Source: Elymus sibiricus
Lineage: Eukaryota > Streptophyta > Magnoliopsida > Poales > Poaceae
Direction of reading: 5' to 3'
Length of the DNA: 64,000 bases
NCBI GenBank assembly: GCA_039707655.1
Contig: CM077666.1
Coordinates: 303,330,166 to 303,394,165, forward strand
Numbering within the stretch: the first letter of the stretch is position 1; every line of letters starts with the position of its first letter. Below are positions 1 to 11,899 of this stretch, piece after piece. Both the position numbers and the translations under genes were made by a program. A model generated the notes under the pieces. The model searched no databases and was not told the DNA's origin. It saw nothing but the letters and a program-made list of their open reading frames with translations.

Positions 1-1939
1 ATGGCATAATCAACTAGCGAGCAATAATAAGACATTTCAAATGCCAACACTTTGTCAAAACGATCATGATATAATATGAAAACATGGTATCTCGCTAGCC
101 CTTTCTGAGACCGCAAAACATAAATGCAGAGCACCTCCAAAGTTCAAGCAGCCACTAAACATTGTAATTCATGGTAGAAGAGATCCAGTCATGATGCACA
201 CAACATTAACTATTCACAATGCATGAGAATGACAATAGTGCTCTCAGGACTGGTGCTTATTTGAGAAGGTGATGACTCAACAATAAAAGTAAAATAACAT
301 AAAAGTAAATAGATAGGCCCTTTGTAGAGGGAAGCATGGATTTGCAGAGGTGCCAGAGCTCGAAGCTTAAATCAGAGATAGATATAATTTTGGGAGGTAT
401 GCCTTTCCTGTCAACGTCACGACCGAGAGTTTTCAATATCTTCCATGCTAAACACATTAGCGGCGGTTCCCAAGCGGTAAAGTAAAGTTTACTCCTCCTC
501 CACCAACAATCACAAGCCATGGCTAGCCGAATCCTCGGGTGCCCTCCATACCAACAACTTTCCGGGGGAGTTTGTTTTATTATTTTGCAATTTTAATAAT
601 GGGACTGGGCATCCCGATTACTAGCCCCTCTTGTGCAAGGACAAGTGAATCAACACTCATCATGAAAATAACCCGCTTAGCATGGAAGATACTGACTGCC
701 CCCTGTCACTCCACGAGCGGTACAGGCACACAAAACAAATGATCATTTGAATATTTAGAGGTGGCACATGCAAATTTACTTAGAACCGCGGAGTAATACC
801 GCAAGTAGGTAGATACAGTGGACTCATCTGGAATAACTTTGGTTTAGGGGTTTTGATGCACTAGCAGTATTCCCGCTTAGTACAGGTGAAGGCTAGCAAA
901 TAGGTTGAGAAGCGACCAGCTAGAGAGCGAAAACGGTCATAATCATGCATTATGAATAATCAACATTGAATACTAGCATGAGTAGGATACAAACACCATG
1001 AACATAAATATCGTGAATGCTATGTTGGTTTTGAATCAACTACATGCGTGAACATGTGCCAAGTCAAGCCACTTGAAACATTTAGAGGAGGATACCATAT
1101 CATCATACTACATCACAATCATTTTAATGCATGTTGACATTCAAGATAAATCATTATCCACTCCTAGCTACTTAAGCATGGCATGAGCAACTATAATCTC
1201 TAATTGTCATCATAAACATGTTTAATCATAACATGCTGAATCATGGATACTGAGTTAAGCATATTTACAAAAACAAAGAACAAATTGAGTTCATACCCGC
1301 TTTTCCTTGCCACAGTCGCTTCATCAAATCATCGTCATCATTGCCTTTCACTTGCACGACCGAATGATATAAAAATGATAATAGTGCAAGAGTGTCGTGG
1401 ATTAACTGGAATCTGCAAGCATTTTATTCAAAGGAGAAGACAAGGTAAAATGGGCTCTTTGTTAGATCAACAACAATGCATATGGGAGCCACTCAACATT
1501 TTCATCGTGGTCTTCTCCTTACAATGACTCAACAAAAGAAAAGGATTTCAGAGAAACACACTGAAATATTTTTGGAGTTTTTAGTTTTTCTAAAGAAAAC
1601 GAAATAAAGAAGAAAAACGAAAAACGAGAAAAAACTATTTACACGGGAAAGCTCCCAACAAGTAAAAGAAGAAACGGGGAATCTTTTTGGGTTTTCTTTT
1701 ACTACTACGAAACTACAACTAATTAAACTGGAAAGAAAAACCGAAAAGAAGAGAGAAATGTTTTTGGATTTTCTCAAGTTTTTCGAAAACACTAGAAGAA
1801 AGCGAGAAAATAAAACTAGCATGGATTATACAACGAAAAAGTATGAACACCGACAATTGGAATGAAATGTATGAGCATGAATGTAATGTCGGTGAGAGAT
1901 ACGTACTCCCCCAAGCTTAAGCTTTTGGCCTAGCTTGGT
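1..1939 (-). other. Athila-1 3' non-coding region
   Basis: This stretch follows the stop of the ORF1-like frame on the minus strand. It is A/T rich with no convincing coding frame. Just after the stop, the minus strand reads AAGCTTGGGGGAGTACGT, a phrase typical of Triticeae Athila-group elements downstream of their last ORF. At 1530-1815 there is a low-complexity purine-rich tract on the plus strand (runs of GAAAGAAAAA type). The short frames here (for example 257-520 and 1529-1822, minus) show no domain and are probably chance. Confidence 0.7.
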
Positions 1940-1970
1940 CTACTGCCTTGGCTGTCCTGGATAATAATCG
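1940..1970 (-). pseudogene. Athila-1 ORF1-like gene, C-terminal piece
   Basis: About ten codons ending in TAG (1940-1942 on the plus strand). They continue, across the Tat-1 insertion and one copy of its AAATG duplication, the reading frame present at 15292-15403. Finding the frame open on both sides of the insertion, with the duplication counted once, supports both the Tat-1 boundaries and the assignment of this strip to Athila-1. Confidence 0.7.
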
Positions 1971-1975
1971 AAATG
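1971..1975. repeat. Target-site duplication of Tat-1 (left copy, AAATG)
   Basis: AAATG directly precedes the 5' LTR. The same five bases follow the 3' LTR at 15287-15291. Five base pairs is the usual duplication length for gypsy elements. Confidence 0.9.
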
Positions 1976-2848
1976 TGTTGGTGTATAAAACATGGGTATT
2001 TTATACCCTGACTTATGCACATACAGTAGCAGCCTCCTTGCCGGCCAAACCTTGTCAGGAACCACCAAGACCAAGACTCAGGACCTAGTTGCGGAAGCCA
2101 CTGGGGAGAAGCTCAAAACACAACATCAACAAGCACTCAACCAGTACCGAAGATGAAGACATTCCTTGCCGGCAAGGACAAACCGGCAAGGTGAAGACCC
2201 GGCAAGCTCCGTACTGGCAAGCTTCTGCCAGCCCACCAGTGCTCCACCTCACCGCACAAATGTTAGCTAGTGGATATGGTGTCGACCGCGCAGGCTGGTT
2301 GGTGAGGCTTGTCGGGCACGTGTCAGCACGCTAGAACAGGATTTGCCTTTAATGACACCCGTCCAGGAGGCGTGTCAGAATAATACGAGGTAGCTGGGCG
2401 AGCGGTGCAGAAACCTTGCCGGGACTACCTCTCCGCATGACACCTAACGATGCATTTAATGCTTTTATCCTAAACTGACAGAATTAGGTATGATGGCACT
2501 GTTTGCTATCTAATCGTTATGTAATTACTGTTTTACCACTGTGGTGACCCCTTGAGCTATAAAAGGAGGGCCAAGGCAACAGTTAGAGGAATTCGGACCC
2601 CTTTTCAAACACTTGCACGTCTCGCGTAGCAGCACTCTCCGCACCTTGCTGGGAGAAGCGCTCCCTGTACTTGTGCTTCCATACGACCAATACACCAAAA
2701 GCAGGAGTAGGGTTTTACGCTTCTCAGCGGCCCGAACCTGGGTAAATCCCTTGCATTTTCCATTGACCATGCTCTTTGTGCACGTTGATCCCCCCTGCCG
2801 AACCACAAGGGGCTGGATGGCCCCATAGATGGTCGTGTCACCGCGACA
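1976..2848 (+). repeat. Tat-1 5' LTR
   Basis: An 873-bp LTR, equal in length to the 3' copy. It starts TGTTGGTGTATAAAAC and ends CGCGACA. The 3' LTR starts TATCGG and the related Tat-2 LTR starts TGTCGG, so the ancestral end was probably TGTCGG, an inverted match to the CCGACA/CGACA-type terminus. The motif CCGGCAAG/CTTGCCGG recurs through it. A TATA box lies at 2558-2565. Confidence 0.95.
2558..2565 (+). promoter_or_regulatory. TATA box of Tat-1 5' LTR
   Basis: TATAAAAG in the context GAGCTATAAAAGGAGGG, about 290 bp before the LTR end. The corresponding site in the 3' LTR is TTTAAAAG (14997-15004), so only the 5' copy keeps the consensus. Confidence 0.65.
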
Positions 2849-2852
2849 TCTT

Positions 2853-2870
2853 TGGCGCGCCAGGTAGGGG
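2853..2870 (+). other. Tat-1 primer binding site
   Basis: TGGCGCGCCAGGTAGGGG begins four bases after the LTR. TGG followed by a stretch complementary to a tRNA 3' end is the standard layout for minus-strand priming. I do not assign the tRNA. Confidence 0.75.
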
Positions 2871-2895
2871 GAGTCGCTTGCGCGAACCTTGATCA

Positions 2896-3834
2896 GTGGA
2901 TTGCGCATCTTCCTCGTCATCTTCATCAACTTCCTCGTCGTCCTCCTCGACGTCGATGGCGCCCAAGAAGAAGGGCATCATGATGACGGCCACCCCGCAC
3001 GCATCCGCAGGCGGCGTAGGTGGCGCGGCCAATGCGGGCGGTGCGGGTACCGCGGTTGGCACTACCAGCACAGGCGGCGTGGTCGCCACTCCCACCGTCG
3101 TCGGCGCAGGAGACGAGCGCGCTGGAGGCAGTCGACCTCCTCGATCCTCTGGCGAACACAGCCGCAATGGCGTGGGCGGAGCGGACGGACGTCCTCCTCC
3201 TCCTCCTCCTCACCGCGCTGACGGACGCAGCCACCGGAGCGGCAGTGCCCAGGCCCGCGCGAGCCAAGATCCCGCCGCGGCGATGTCCAAGGATGCAGCT
3301 TCAGGACAGACGCCTCGTCCCTCGCACAACGGGCGCGGAACAGCCCCGAGCGGCGCCAATGACTCTGGGCAGCGGTGACCTCACGGTAAGACTCCTGTTG
3401 CTCAAATCCCAGATCCTCAGGCACCGCCTCCGCCACGACGACCTGCTGCTGATCATGTGCCGCAGCAGCAAGACCGCGATGGCACTCCTGCTGGCTCCGC
3501 CAGGAGTAGAGCGATGTCGCGCTCTTCGCTTCCGGCCATGCCAACCACAGTGGCAGAAGCAATGGCGCGAGCCCAGATGCTGCTAAACTTCCCTCCAGCG
3601 ACATAAAAGATGGATGAGTGGAGAGCCACCATCCAAAGCCTGATTGGGTTTGCCGAGGGCAATAAATCACACCAAGCGGAGCCCTCACAGCATCCGCAAA
3701 TAGCACCGGCAGCTCCAGCTGGTGGCCACGTTGACGGTACTATGCTAACGGTGCAATCACCCCAGCGTCAACAATCTCAACAGCAGCAACGCCAACAACC
3801 GCAGTAGGCTCGACGATCTTTCGAGCCCGACGAA
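2896..3834 (+). pseudogene. Tat-1 gag leader region (degenerate)
   Basis: A GC-rich, low-complexity stretch between the PBS and the recognisable gag. One frame (2896-3378) opens with a Ser-rich run then Ala/Gly-rich sequence. A later frame (3610-3807) is Gln-rich and ends at TAG just before the gag frame. These are probably broken parts of the gag N-terminus, which in Tat elements is long and poorly conserved. Frames change between pieces, so no intact protein is encoded. Confidence 0.5.
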
Positions 3835-5108
3835 GTGTCGATGGCCTCTTCGGATCCACGAGCACGGCAAGACCAGTGGCAAGTGCTACGAGACAGGTGG
3901 GCAGAAGACGCCCGCACCACCATCGAACGGCGCCGGGAGGCGCGCCGTCAATCCGACGCACGTAACGGCCCCATCATTGATGAACCTGCGCCAGGGGTTG
4001 GCGGATATCTATCTCACAAGGTTGGGTGTCCCGCCTTTACTCGTGAGCTGCGGCAAGTCCGATGGCCGTCCGTCCGAGCCTTCAAGCCAGAAGAACCAGA
4101 AAAGTACGATGGCAAGCTGAACCCGGCAGAGTTTCTGGGCATTTACATGATTGTCGTGCAAGCTACCGGAGGAAGAGATGAGAAGATCATCGCCAATTAC
4201 TTTCCATTGGTACTGAAGCCCAACGTGAGATCTTGGCTAATGAACTTGCCGGAGAACTCCATTTCTTCGTGGTCAGATCTCTGCAATGAGTTTGTTGGTG
4301 CCTTTACCGGAGGCTACAAGGCCCACGGGCAGCCCAGCGACCTACAGGTGATCCCGCAAAGAGATGGTGAAACTTTGCGCAAGTATATCCAGAGATTCAG
4401 CCACGTACACCGCAATATCCCAGATGTGCACCCTGCAGCCGTGATTGCCGCCTTTCACACGAATGTGCGCAATCGGAGGATGCGGGAGAAAATGAACGTC
4501 AAGTTGCCCAAGACCGTCAACGAGCTCTACACGTTGGCGGATAAGTGTGCACGTGCTGAGGACGGAAGGAGGCTTCCCGGGGAGGACGCTGGTGCCGAGG
4601 TAGATTCTGAGGACGATGATGCGGCCACCCCGAGGAAGAAAGGCCAAAATCATAACAAGAAGCGCAAAGGCAAAACTGTTATGGCTGTCGAAGGCTCCGG
4701 CAACTCCGAGTCCGCCAAGAAAGCCAAGACTGAAAACTCTGGCCAGGAGGCTGCTGTATGCGCTGCTTGCCAAGAGGCGGTGGCAACGAGAAAGCCAGTA
4801 AGTCTGATGGATCATACTGCAAGATTCACCATACCAAAGGCCACGATCTCCAAGAGTGCCGGCAAGTCGAGCACCTTGTTGAGAAACAGAAAGCTGAATA
4901 CGAAAAGCGTGACAAAGAGAAAGGTTAAGATGGTACCGGTGGATCCAGCAAAAAGGGCTGTGGTGGTCGAGGAGGCCGCCGCGGCAAGGCCAAGCAGCAG
5001 AAAGAGAAACCTGCAAGGGGCCGAGACAAGAAAGAGGAAGATGATGGAAGTGACGAAGAGGACGATGATGAGACCAGCGAACAAGAATTCCAGAAGGCAA
5101 CCGATTCC
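3835..5108 (+). pseudogene. Tat-1 gag (capsid and zinc knuckle), frameshifted
   Basis: The capsid domain (retrotransposon gag family) is clear at about residues 75-240 of the frame starting at 3835; phrases such as FKPEEPEKYDGKLNPAEF and SWLMNLPENSISSWSDL are typical. After a basic and acidic linker, the coherent frame shifts by one near 4780. It then encodes a CxxxH..H..C knuckle-like motif (YCKIHHTKGHDLQECR) and a charged tail leading into protease. An in-frame TAA at 4926-4928 (probably from CAA) breaks this part. The role would be particle assembly and RNA binding. The frame that stays open to 5271 past the shift is not homologous. Confidence 0.85.
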
Positions 5109-5963
5109 ATGTGCTATGATGGAGGAGCATCCTTGCACTCCTCTCACCGCCAACTTAAGCAGTGGGCGCGTGAGGTTAATGCAGCAGAACCCGCAATGGG
5201 CGCTCAAAAACCACTCAAATGGTCACACACGCCTATCATTTTTTATGCTGAGGACCACCCTGATCGCATAACTGCGGTCGGGTGTTTGCCGTTGTTGGTT
5301 TCACCAACAATCCGCAACCTCCAAGTAACAAAAATGTTAGTAGACGGTGGGGCCAGTCTGAATCTGATCTCTCCGGAAGTTATCAAGAGGCTGCAAATCC
5401 CCGACGAGGAACTCGAGAAAACGGGCACATTCCAAGGAGTAAACCCGGGAAGAAGCCACCCCAAGGGAAAGATCACATTACCGGTGACGTTTTGCGGGGA
5501 ACTGAACTACAGAATGGAAAATATTGTGTTTGACGTTGTCAAGATCCCCTTGCCGTACAATGGAATTCTCGGCCGCCCAGCCTTGGCGAAATTCATGGCA
5601 GTATCTCACTATGCTTACAACACGATGAAGATGCCAGGGCCGATGGGTGTCATTTCCATCAACTACGACAAGAAAGATGCAGTCATTTGCGTCGATAGAA
5701 TGTACAGAGATGCGGTTGCAGCAGAGGCCACCAAGATGCCAGCTCCCGCCAAGAAAAAGGAAAGCAAGAAGTCCGGTAAGACCTCTATCAAGGATTCCGG
5801 GAAGCGCACCTCTTCGGAGTGCTGCGCGCCTGTTGAAGACTTGCCGGAGTGCTCTGCCGGTAAGAAATCCAAAGCTGCTTCACCAACAACTAAAAAGGTG
5901 CCGGCGAGGGGGGATGGCACTGACGGTACCTTCACCATCAGTGCCACCCTTGACAGCAAATAG
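5109..5963 (+). pseudogene. Tat-1 aspartic protease and linker
   Basis: A retropepsin-type domain with the active-site motif LVDGGASLN at about residues 78-86 and the later flap/ILGRPAL element (YNGILGRPALAKF). DGGAS in place of DTGA is usual in Tat-lineage elements. The frame continues from the gag tail and ends at TAG (5961-5963). In Tat-2 the corresponding codon reads glutamine, so this is a CAG-to-TAG nonsense mutation. After the domain there is a Lys/Ser-rich linker towards RT. Confidence 0.85.
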
Positions 5964-6081
5964 GAAAGCGCGCTCGTTGCCTTCCTGCGGGCGAATGTTG
6001 ATGTGTTTGCATGGCGACCATCTGACATCCCCGGCGTTCCCAGGGAGGTAATTGAGCACCACCTTGCTGTCTGCCCACGCT

Positions 6082-7245
6082 CGGCCCGTCGAGCAAAAAG
6101 TCTAGAAGCAAGCATTGGAGCGGCAACAGTTCATTGCTGAAGAAATCAAGAAGCTTGAAGCAGCAGGATTGGTTAGAGGTGTACTACATCCAACTTGGTT
6201 GGCAAATCCAGTTGTGGTGCGCAAAGCAAACGGAAAGTGGAGACTTTGTATTGACTACACTGATATTAACAAAGCATGTCCAAAGGATCCTTTCCCTTTG
6301 CCGCGCATTGATCAAATTGTAGACTCTACTTCCGGCTGTGATTTGCTCTCCTTCCTTGATGCATACTCTGGATACCATCAGATATTCATGGCCAAGGAGG
6401 ATGAGGAGAAAACCGCATTCATTACTACATGTGGCACGTACTGCTTCGTGCGTATGCCTTTCGGATTAAAGAGTGCCAATTCAACATTTGCAAGGGCAGT
6501 CCAGATTGGTTTTGACCCCCAGCTGCACAGGAATGTGGAAGCATACATGGATGATATAGTAGTCAAGACCAAGGACAAATCTACCCTCATTCAAGACTTG
6601 GAAGAAACGTTTGCGAACTTGCGCAAAATCAACTTAAAGCTCAATCCCGAGAAGTGTGTATATGGCATCCCGTCCGGCAAGCTCCTCGGATTCTTTGTAT
6701 CTCAACGACGAATCGAAGCGAATCCCGACAAGATCAAAGCAATTGAGCAGATTCAAGCACCAAAAAGCGTCAAAGATGTGCGGCGTCTTGCCGGTTGTGT
6801 TGCTGCCTTGAGTAGGTTCATTTCAAGATCCGCTGAGCACGCCCTGTCGTTTTTCAAGATTTTGAAAAAGGCAGGTCTGATGAAATGGACTCCGGAAGCG
6901 TTGGCCGCGGTGCAGGACTTGAAAAGATACCTCTCCTCCGCGCCAACACTAGTTGCGCCTAGACCGCAAGAGCCGTTGCTGCTATACGTAGCGGCAACGA
7001 ATCAAGTGGCTAGTGCTGCATTAGTGGCACAGAGGGAACTCGATGACGAGGAAACAGCCACGGCAAGCCCGTCCAACGACAAACCAGAATCTTCCCCGGC
7101 AAGGCCTGGTGCCAACAAATCAAAAACAGCGCAAGCAAGTGAAGCTGATCAGCAAGCGGTGCTGAAGAAGAAGGTGGTGCAGCGACCCGTGTACTTTGTT
7201 AGTTCCCTTCTGCAGGGGGCTAGATCAAGGTACTCTGGCGTCCAG
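6082..7245 (+). pseudogene. Tat-1 reverse transcriptase and start of RNase H
   Basis: A gypsy-type RT. The conserved blocks are LANPVVVRKANGKWRLCIDY, FLDAYSGYHQI, RMPFGLKSA and the catalytic AYMDDIVV (YMDD at 6544-6555). The thumb and connection follow (KLLGFFVSQRRIEANPDKI), then the start of the RT-linked RNase H. The frame is shifted by one relative to protease near 6075, contains TAG at 6103-6105, and is lost by a 1-base deletion at about 7245, where Tat-2 has one more A. It would copy the element RNA; this copy is dead. Confidence 0.9.
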
Positions 7246-8549
7246 AGTTGCTTTTCGGCCTCCTTATGGCCTCGAGAAAGCTGCGGCACTACTTCCAAGC
7301 ACATGAAATCACCGTCGTCACCCGCTTTCCGTTGCAACGCATCTTGAGAAATCCAAAGGCAACTGGTAGGATAGTGGAGTGGGCGTTGGAATTGTCAAGC
7401 TTTGCACTCAAGTTTGAAAGCACTTCAACCATTCAGAGCAGGGCCTTGGCGGAGTTCATCGCCGAATGGACGCCAACGCAAGACGAAGAAATTTGAGAAA
7501 CAGCTCTCCCCGGCAAAGAGACAGCCAAAGAATGGATCATGTACTTTGACGGTGCCTTCTCACTGCAAGGCGCCGGTGCCGGAGTGTTGATTATCGCACC
7601 CACCGAAGAGCACCTCAAGTACGTGGTTCAAATGCACTTTTCTAGGGAGCAAGCCACCAACAACACTGCTGAGTATGAAGGACTCCTTGCCGGTCTTCGG
7701 ATCGCAGTGGACCTTGGGATAAAAAAATTGATCATCCGCGGTGACTCGCAGCTCGTTGTGAAGCAAGTAAACAAAGATTACCAAAGCCCGTTGATGGAAG
7801 CATATGTGGAAGAAATGAGGAAATCGGAAGAACACTTTGACGGGTTACAAACAGAACACGTCCCTCGTGCGGAAAATAGCATTGCTGATAGCCTATCAAA
7901 GTGTGCCACTCAAAAGCTTCCCGTGGAACTGGGAACGTTTGTGCTCCATTTGAATCAACCAACAGTCACTCCATCGACGCAGGCTAGTAAGAGAAGGAAG
8001 TTGAATACCGGCAAGTACTTTCCAGCAGAGCTCCCAGAAGCCGCCAGCAAAGATGTTGCCAGGAACAACGACACGGTTGCCGGTGAGCAGCAGCTTCGCG
8101 CGGAACCCCAGGTTCTTGCTGCCAAGGCAAGCGCTCCCACGGCCGAAGGAATGCCATTAGTCCTTGTCGTCGAGCCACAGGCTCCGGCATGGGCGCAGCA
8201 AATAGTTTATTTCCTTCAAATAGGAGAACTTCCCGGTGAGCAAGAAGAAGCCGAGAAAGTAGCCCGTCAGTCAAGTATGTATCAGTTTATGGATAGCATT
8301 CTATACAGAAAGCGACCAAATGGTGTGAAATTGAAGTGTATTTACCGGGAAGAAGGACAAAAGGTGTTGGCAGAGATACACGGACGCATATGTGGCTCTC
8401 ACATAGGATCAAGGGCACTTGCCGGTAAAGCTTTCCGGCAAGGCTTCTATTGGCCCACTGTCCTCCAGGATGCAACTGAGCTAGTAACCAAGTGTGAAGC
8501 ATGCCAGTTACATTCAAAGAGCATACATCAACCAGCTCAAGCTCTCTAA
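7246..8549 (+). pseudogene. Tat-1 RNase H, second (archaeal-type) RNase H and integrase zinc finger
   Basis: The first part completes the RT-linked RNase H (RKLRHYFQAHEITVVTRFPL). A premature TGA lies at 7494-7496. The same frame continues with a second RNase H: MYFDGAF at 7539, NNTAEYEGLLAGL, IRGDSQLVVKQVN, giving the D-E-D residues of the archaeal-type RNase H found in Tat elements. The integrase HHCC zinc finger follows (CGSHIG ... KCEACQ) before TAA at 8547-8549, where Tat-2 reads CAA or CAG. All pieces lie in one frame. Confidence 0.9.
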
Positions 8550-9425
8550 ACAATCCCACTCTCCTGGCCCTTTTTGGTCTGGGGGCTCGATATCTTGGGC
8601 CCCTTCCCCCGTGCTGCCGGGGGCTTTGAGTTCTTGTACGTCGCCATCGACAAGTTCACAAAGTGGCCTGAAGTGGAGCCAGTGAGGAAGGCGACAGCGC
8701 AATCAGCCATCAAGTTCTTCAAAGGATTAGTTTGCCGTTTCGGGGTTCCTAACAGAATCATCACCGACAACGGCACACAATTCACGAGCCGCACCTTCAT
8801 GCAGTATATCCAAGACCTTGGCAGCAAAATCTGTTTTGCATCTGTTGCTCACCCGAGAAGCAACGGCCAGGCAGAAAGGATGAATGTTGAAGTGCTGCGT
8901 GGCCTCAAGACGAGAACCTTTGACAAGCTGCGCAAGTGTGCAAGACACTGGATTGATGAGTTGCCGGCGGTTCTTTGGTCACTCAGAACGACACCAAATT
9001 GAGCTACCGGCCAAACGCCCTTCTCCCTAATCTACGGTGCAGAAGCAGTGCTCCCCACAGAACTCATATACGGGTCACCTCGAGTGCTCGCTTACGATGA
9101 AGTTGAGCAAGAGCAGTTGCGACAAGACGATGCAACGCTCCTTGAGGAAGATCGTCTTCGGGCGGCTATGCGAGCTGCACGCTACCAGCAAGCCTTGCGC
9201 TGCTACCATAGCCGCAAAGTGCATATCCGAAGCCTTGAGAAAGGCGACCTTGTTCTTCGGCGCGTTCAGTCCGCCAAGGGATCAAACAAGTTGAAGCCGA
9301 AGTGGGAAGGCCCTTACTGGGTAGTACGAGTCACCAGACCTGGCGTGGTCCGTCTGGAGACCGAAGATGGCACCCCAGTGCAGAACTCATGGAATATTGA
9401 GCATCTTTGCAAGTTCTACCCGTAA
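8550..9425 (+). pseudogene. Tat-1 integrase core and C-terminal domain
   Basis: A retroviral-type integrase core, with catalytic residues visible in DILGPFPRA (D), ITDNGTQFTSR (D) and SNGQAERMNVEVLRG (E). A TGA at 9000-9002 replaces an arginine codon present in Tat-2 (RTTPNRATGQ), a CGA-to-TGA change. The C-terminal domain resumes in the same frame with the GPY/F-type motif KWEGPYWVVRV, and the polyprotein ends LCKFYP at TAA. There is no chromodomain, as expected for Tat. Confidence 0.9.
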
Positions 9426-10221
9426 GGCGCAGTTGCCAGGCTTCCCGGCAACCCCTTTCTGTACAAGCTGCGCCGACCAGACATGTAACCCTTTGTACAA
9501 AGCCAGGCGTAGATCCTGTGCATAATAAAGCTAAGTGTTTTCGCAACTCTTCGTACATATTCATTTATATGTGCATGCATATGATGTTGTGGTTTACACT
9601 TTAATTTGTATGAAATGACTGATGAACCGTCAAGGTTCCCGACCCACTCTTTTCTCTTCTTTCTTTTTCTTAAAAGGACAGAAGGATCCCTCGCGTGCAA
9701 GTTTTCCGGGGGCAATGGAGATGGGGTACCATTTTAATGACGTTCATGACGTTCAAGTGATCATTTTATGCAACGAGAGAAACATCGCAAGGAAAAGCTA
9801 AGTTGAAAAACTTTGAAATTTTTTCCTTGTTACATTCACGTTTTCCCTTGAACGATTATGTGCTTTGCATGAGAAACCTGCACGTGAAAGGAACCTTGTC
9901 GCGATCGGTCTGCGCTCAGCTTGCCTCGAGTCCGCTCGGCAAGCCTAGCAGCTGCGTTCTGTCCCGGCAAGTAGCCTCGCCGGCAGCGGCACTTCCGGCA
10001 AGCTGCTAAGGACCCGTTCCTCGAAGCGCTCACGGCAAGTGTGCGCACTGGCAAGTTTCCAAACAGCGTAGGGATGCGTTCATACAAAGGAGAAATAAAG
10101 CAAGGGGAACAGCATGCATTTGAGCAACACAAGTTATATTACATCACGGAAACAGTGCGGGGCTAATATAAGATCAAATGTATCTTCCACATGCAGCACA
10201 GTGATGGATGTAACGGCAAAC
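9426..10221 (+). other. Tat-1 spacer between pol and the antisense gene
   Basis: Non-coding. Several CCGGCAAG-type motifs lie at about 9930-10065. The part from about 9800 to 10070 is clearly homologous to the reverse complement of 56560-56830 in Tat-2, including a shared CTTCCGGCAAGCTGCT. It therefore marks the conserved flank beyond the 3' end of the antisense cargo. The short frames here have no recognisable domain. Confidence 0.65.
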
Positions 10222-11785
10222 TCAATCGCGACGATCGCCCTGGACCCTAGGGATTTGGAGAACCTTGTCGGCGAGAGAGGCAGCGATCTTGTCGGCAGCA
10301 GTAACGTCGGTACTCGCCGGCAGCCTCCTGAAGAACCCGGAAAGGTCAAGGTCAGGATTGCGATGGGCGATCTTGAGCAGCACCCTGTACACAATTTCGC
10401 GAGAAAACTTCTGGGATTCATCGGTGAATGAAGCAGACCTGTCCTCGTGGTACATCTTCAAGGCATCGATAAGGCCCTCGAAGAACTTGGTCAGTCGGAC
10501 ATTGGTGGCCTCCTTGTCGTTGACGGTGAAGCCCCAGCTCTTCATGTCCATCCTGGCGATTTGGGAGCTGATGCGCTCGGCGGCACTGACAAGCCTGCCG
10601 GTCCAGAGGGAGAGGTTCTTGTGCAGTTGGGCATAGTTGTTCTCAGCCTCCTTCTTCAAGGCCTCTTCCTTCTCCAGCCTCTCCGTCAAGACCCTCTCCC
10701 TCTCCTTGGTGGATTCTGAAGCTGTTACCATGGTGGCCAATTGGGATTTCAGATCTCCAATCTTCTTGGCGGCGGCATCAAGGTCTTGGTTCTTGGACGA
10801 CAACTGCGTTTGCAAGTCCCCTAGAGTGCGGGCTGCCTTCAGCGCTTCGTCCTTGAGAGCCTTGATTTCCTTGCCGCTGCCGACGAGATCTTCATTCAAT
10901 TTGGCCACCTGAGATTCCAGTTCTGCCTTGGCAGAAGCAGCGGCACCAGCCTTATCAGCAGCCTCCTTAAGCTTGGCGGCATTCTCCAAGGCCTGGGCTT
11001 CGATAAATTTCTTGTGCCGTCTTCCAGCTCCTGGGTCTGCTGCTTAAGGAGTGCTTCAATCTCATCATCATTGCCGCGAAGAGTGGCAGCAAGGTCTCCT
11101 TCCCGTGCGGAAAGATCCTTCTCTTTGGCATTGAGCAGCGATTCGCGCGCTGTCAGCTTGCCGTCATGTTTTGCTGCCTCTTCTTTGGCGGCGTTGAGGT
11201 TGCGGGCCTGCTGACTGTACCATGAGCGCAGCTCGTCCACCTTCTCTCTCAACTTCTGGTCGACCAAATCCGCAGCTTTGCGCTCCTCTTGCACCTTGTC
11301 CCACCTTCCACCGTACCGTTCCTGGACGCCTTTGAAACCGACAGCCATGATTTCCATGAAGGCGAGATCTTCGGCGTTGTCGGCCACATCGGTGGACACG
11401 TCAGTTCTTTGGACCAAAGGGAGCAGGATCCGAGCTATTTCTTCGTCAAAGTTTGGCCCCACAGTGCCAGATGAACTGGGGGCTCTGGACCCGTGCTGGG
11501 AAGTATCCAACGCCAAGCTGCTTGACGGGGCCGCGAAGGTTGGCGCCGCAAGTTGGTTGCCGGAGTTCGGCGCGTCGGTGCTGACGGGCGCCTTCTCCAC
11601 ATCCACCCTGGCGGGGTCAGACGTGTTGCCGGAGGACATCTCGGACTCTTCGGGGAGTATTCTGGTCTCCTCGGCAACTTATGCAAGGCCCTCCTCAGCG
11701 GCAATCTTGGCGTCCTCATCAGCGGCATCCCTTGCGATATTGGTTACCTCCACAAGAACTTCGCCTTCTTCGGGAGGGGTCGGAG

Positions 11786-11899
11786 CTGTGGATCGAAGCA
11801 GGAACAAAGGTGAAATAGGGTTCCAAAATCACAAGTCAAGTTCAAGAAGATAAAAAGGAAATCTTTCCCGGAAGAGGTATGCAAAGGCAACAGGATTAC
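11786..11899 (-). other. Intron 2 of the Tat-1 antisense gene
   Basis: A 114-nt interval with donor GTAATC and acceptor GATCCACAG. The join is G|CT and leads straight into the frame that carries the coiled coil. The unspliced frame ends at TGA inside the intron. It is T-rich near the acceptor, as expected for a plant intron. Confidence 0.7.

Noticed and set aside
1976..1981. Alternative Tat-1 LTR start at TGTATAAAAC (1982)
   Set aside because: That start gives no target duplication. Starting at TGTTGG (1976) gives equal 873-bp LTRs, a matching AAATG on both sides, and agreement with the Tat-2 LTR start TGTCGG.
3062..3706. 214-codon minus-strand frame opposite the Tat-1 gag leader
   Set aside because: Shadow of GC-rich coding DNA with no domain. 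The antisense gene with real evidence lies at 10222-14012.
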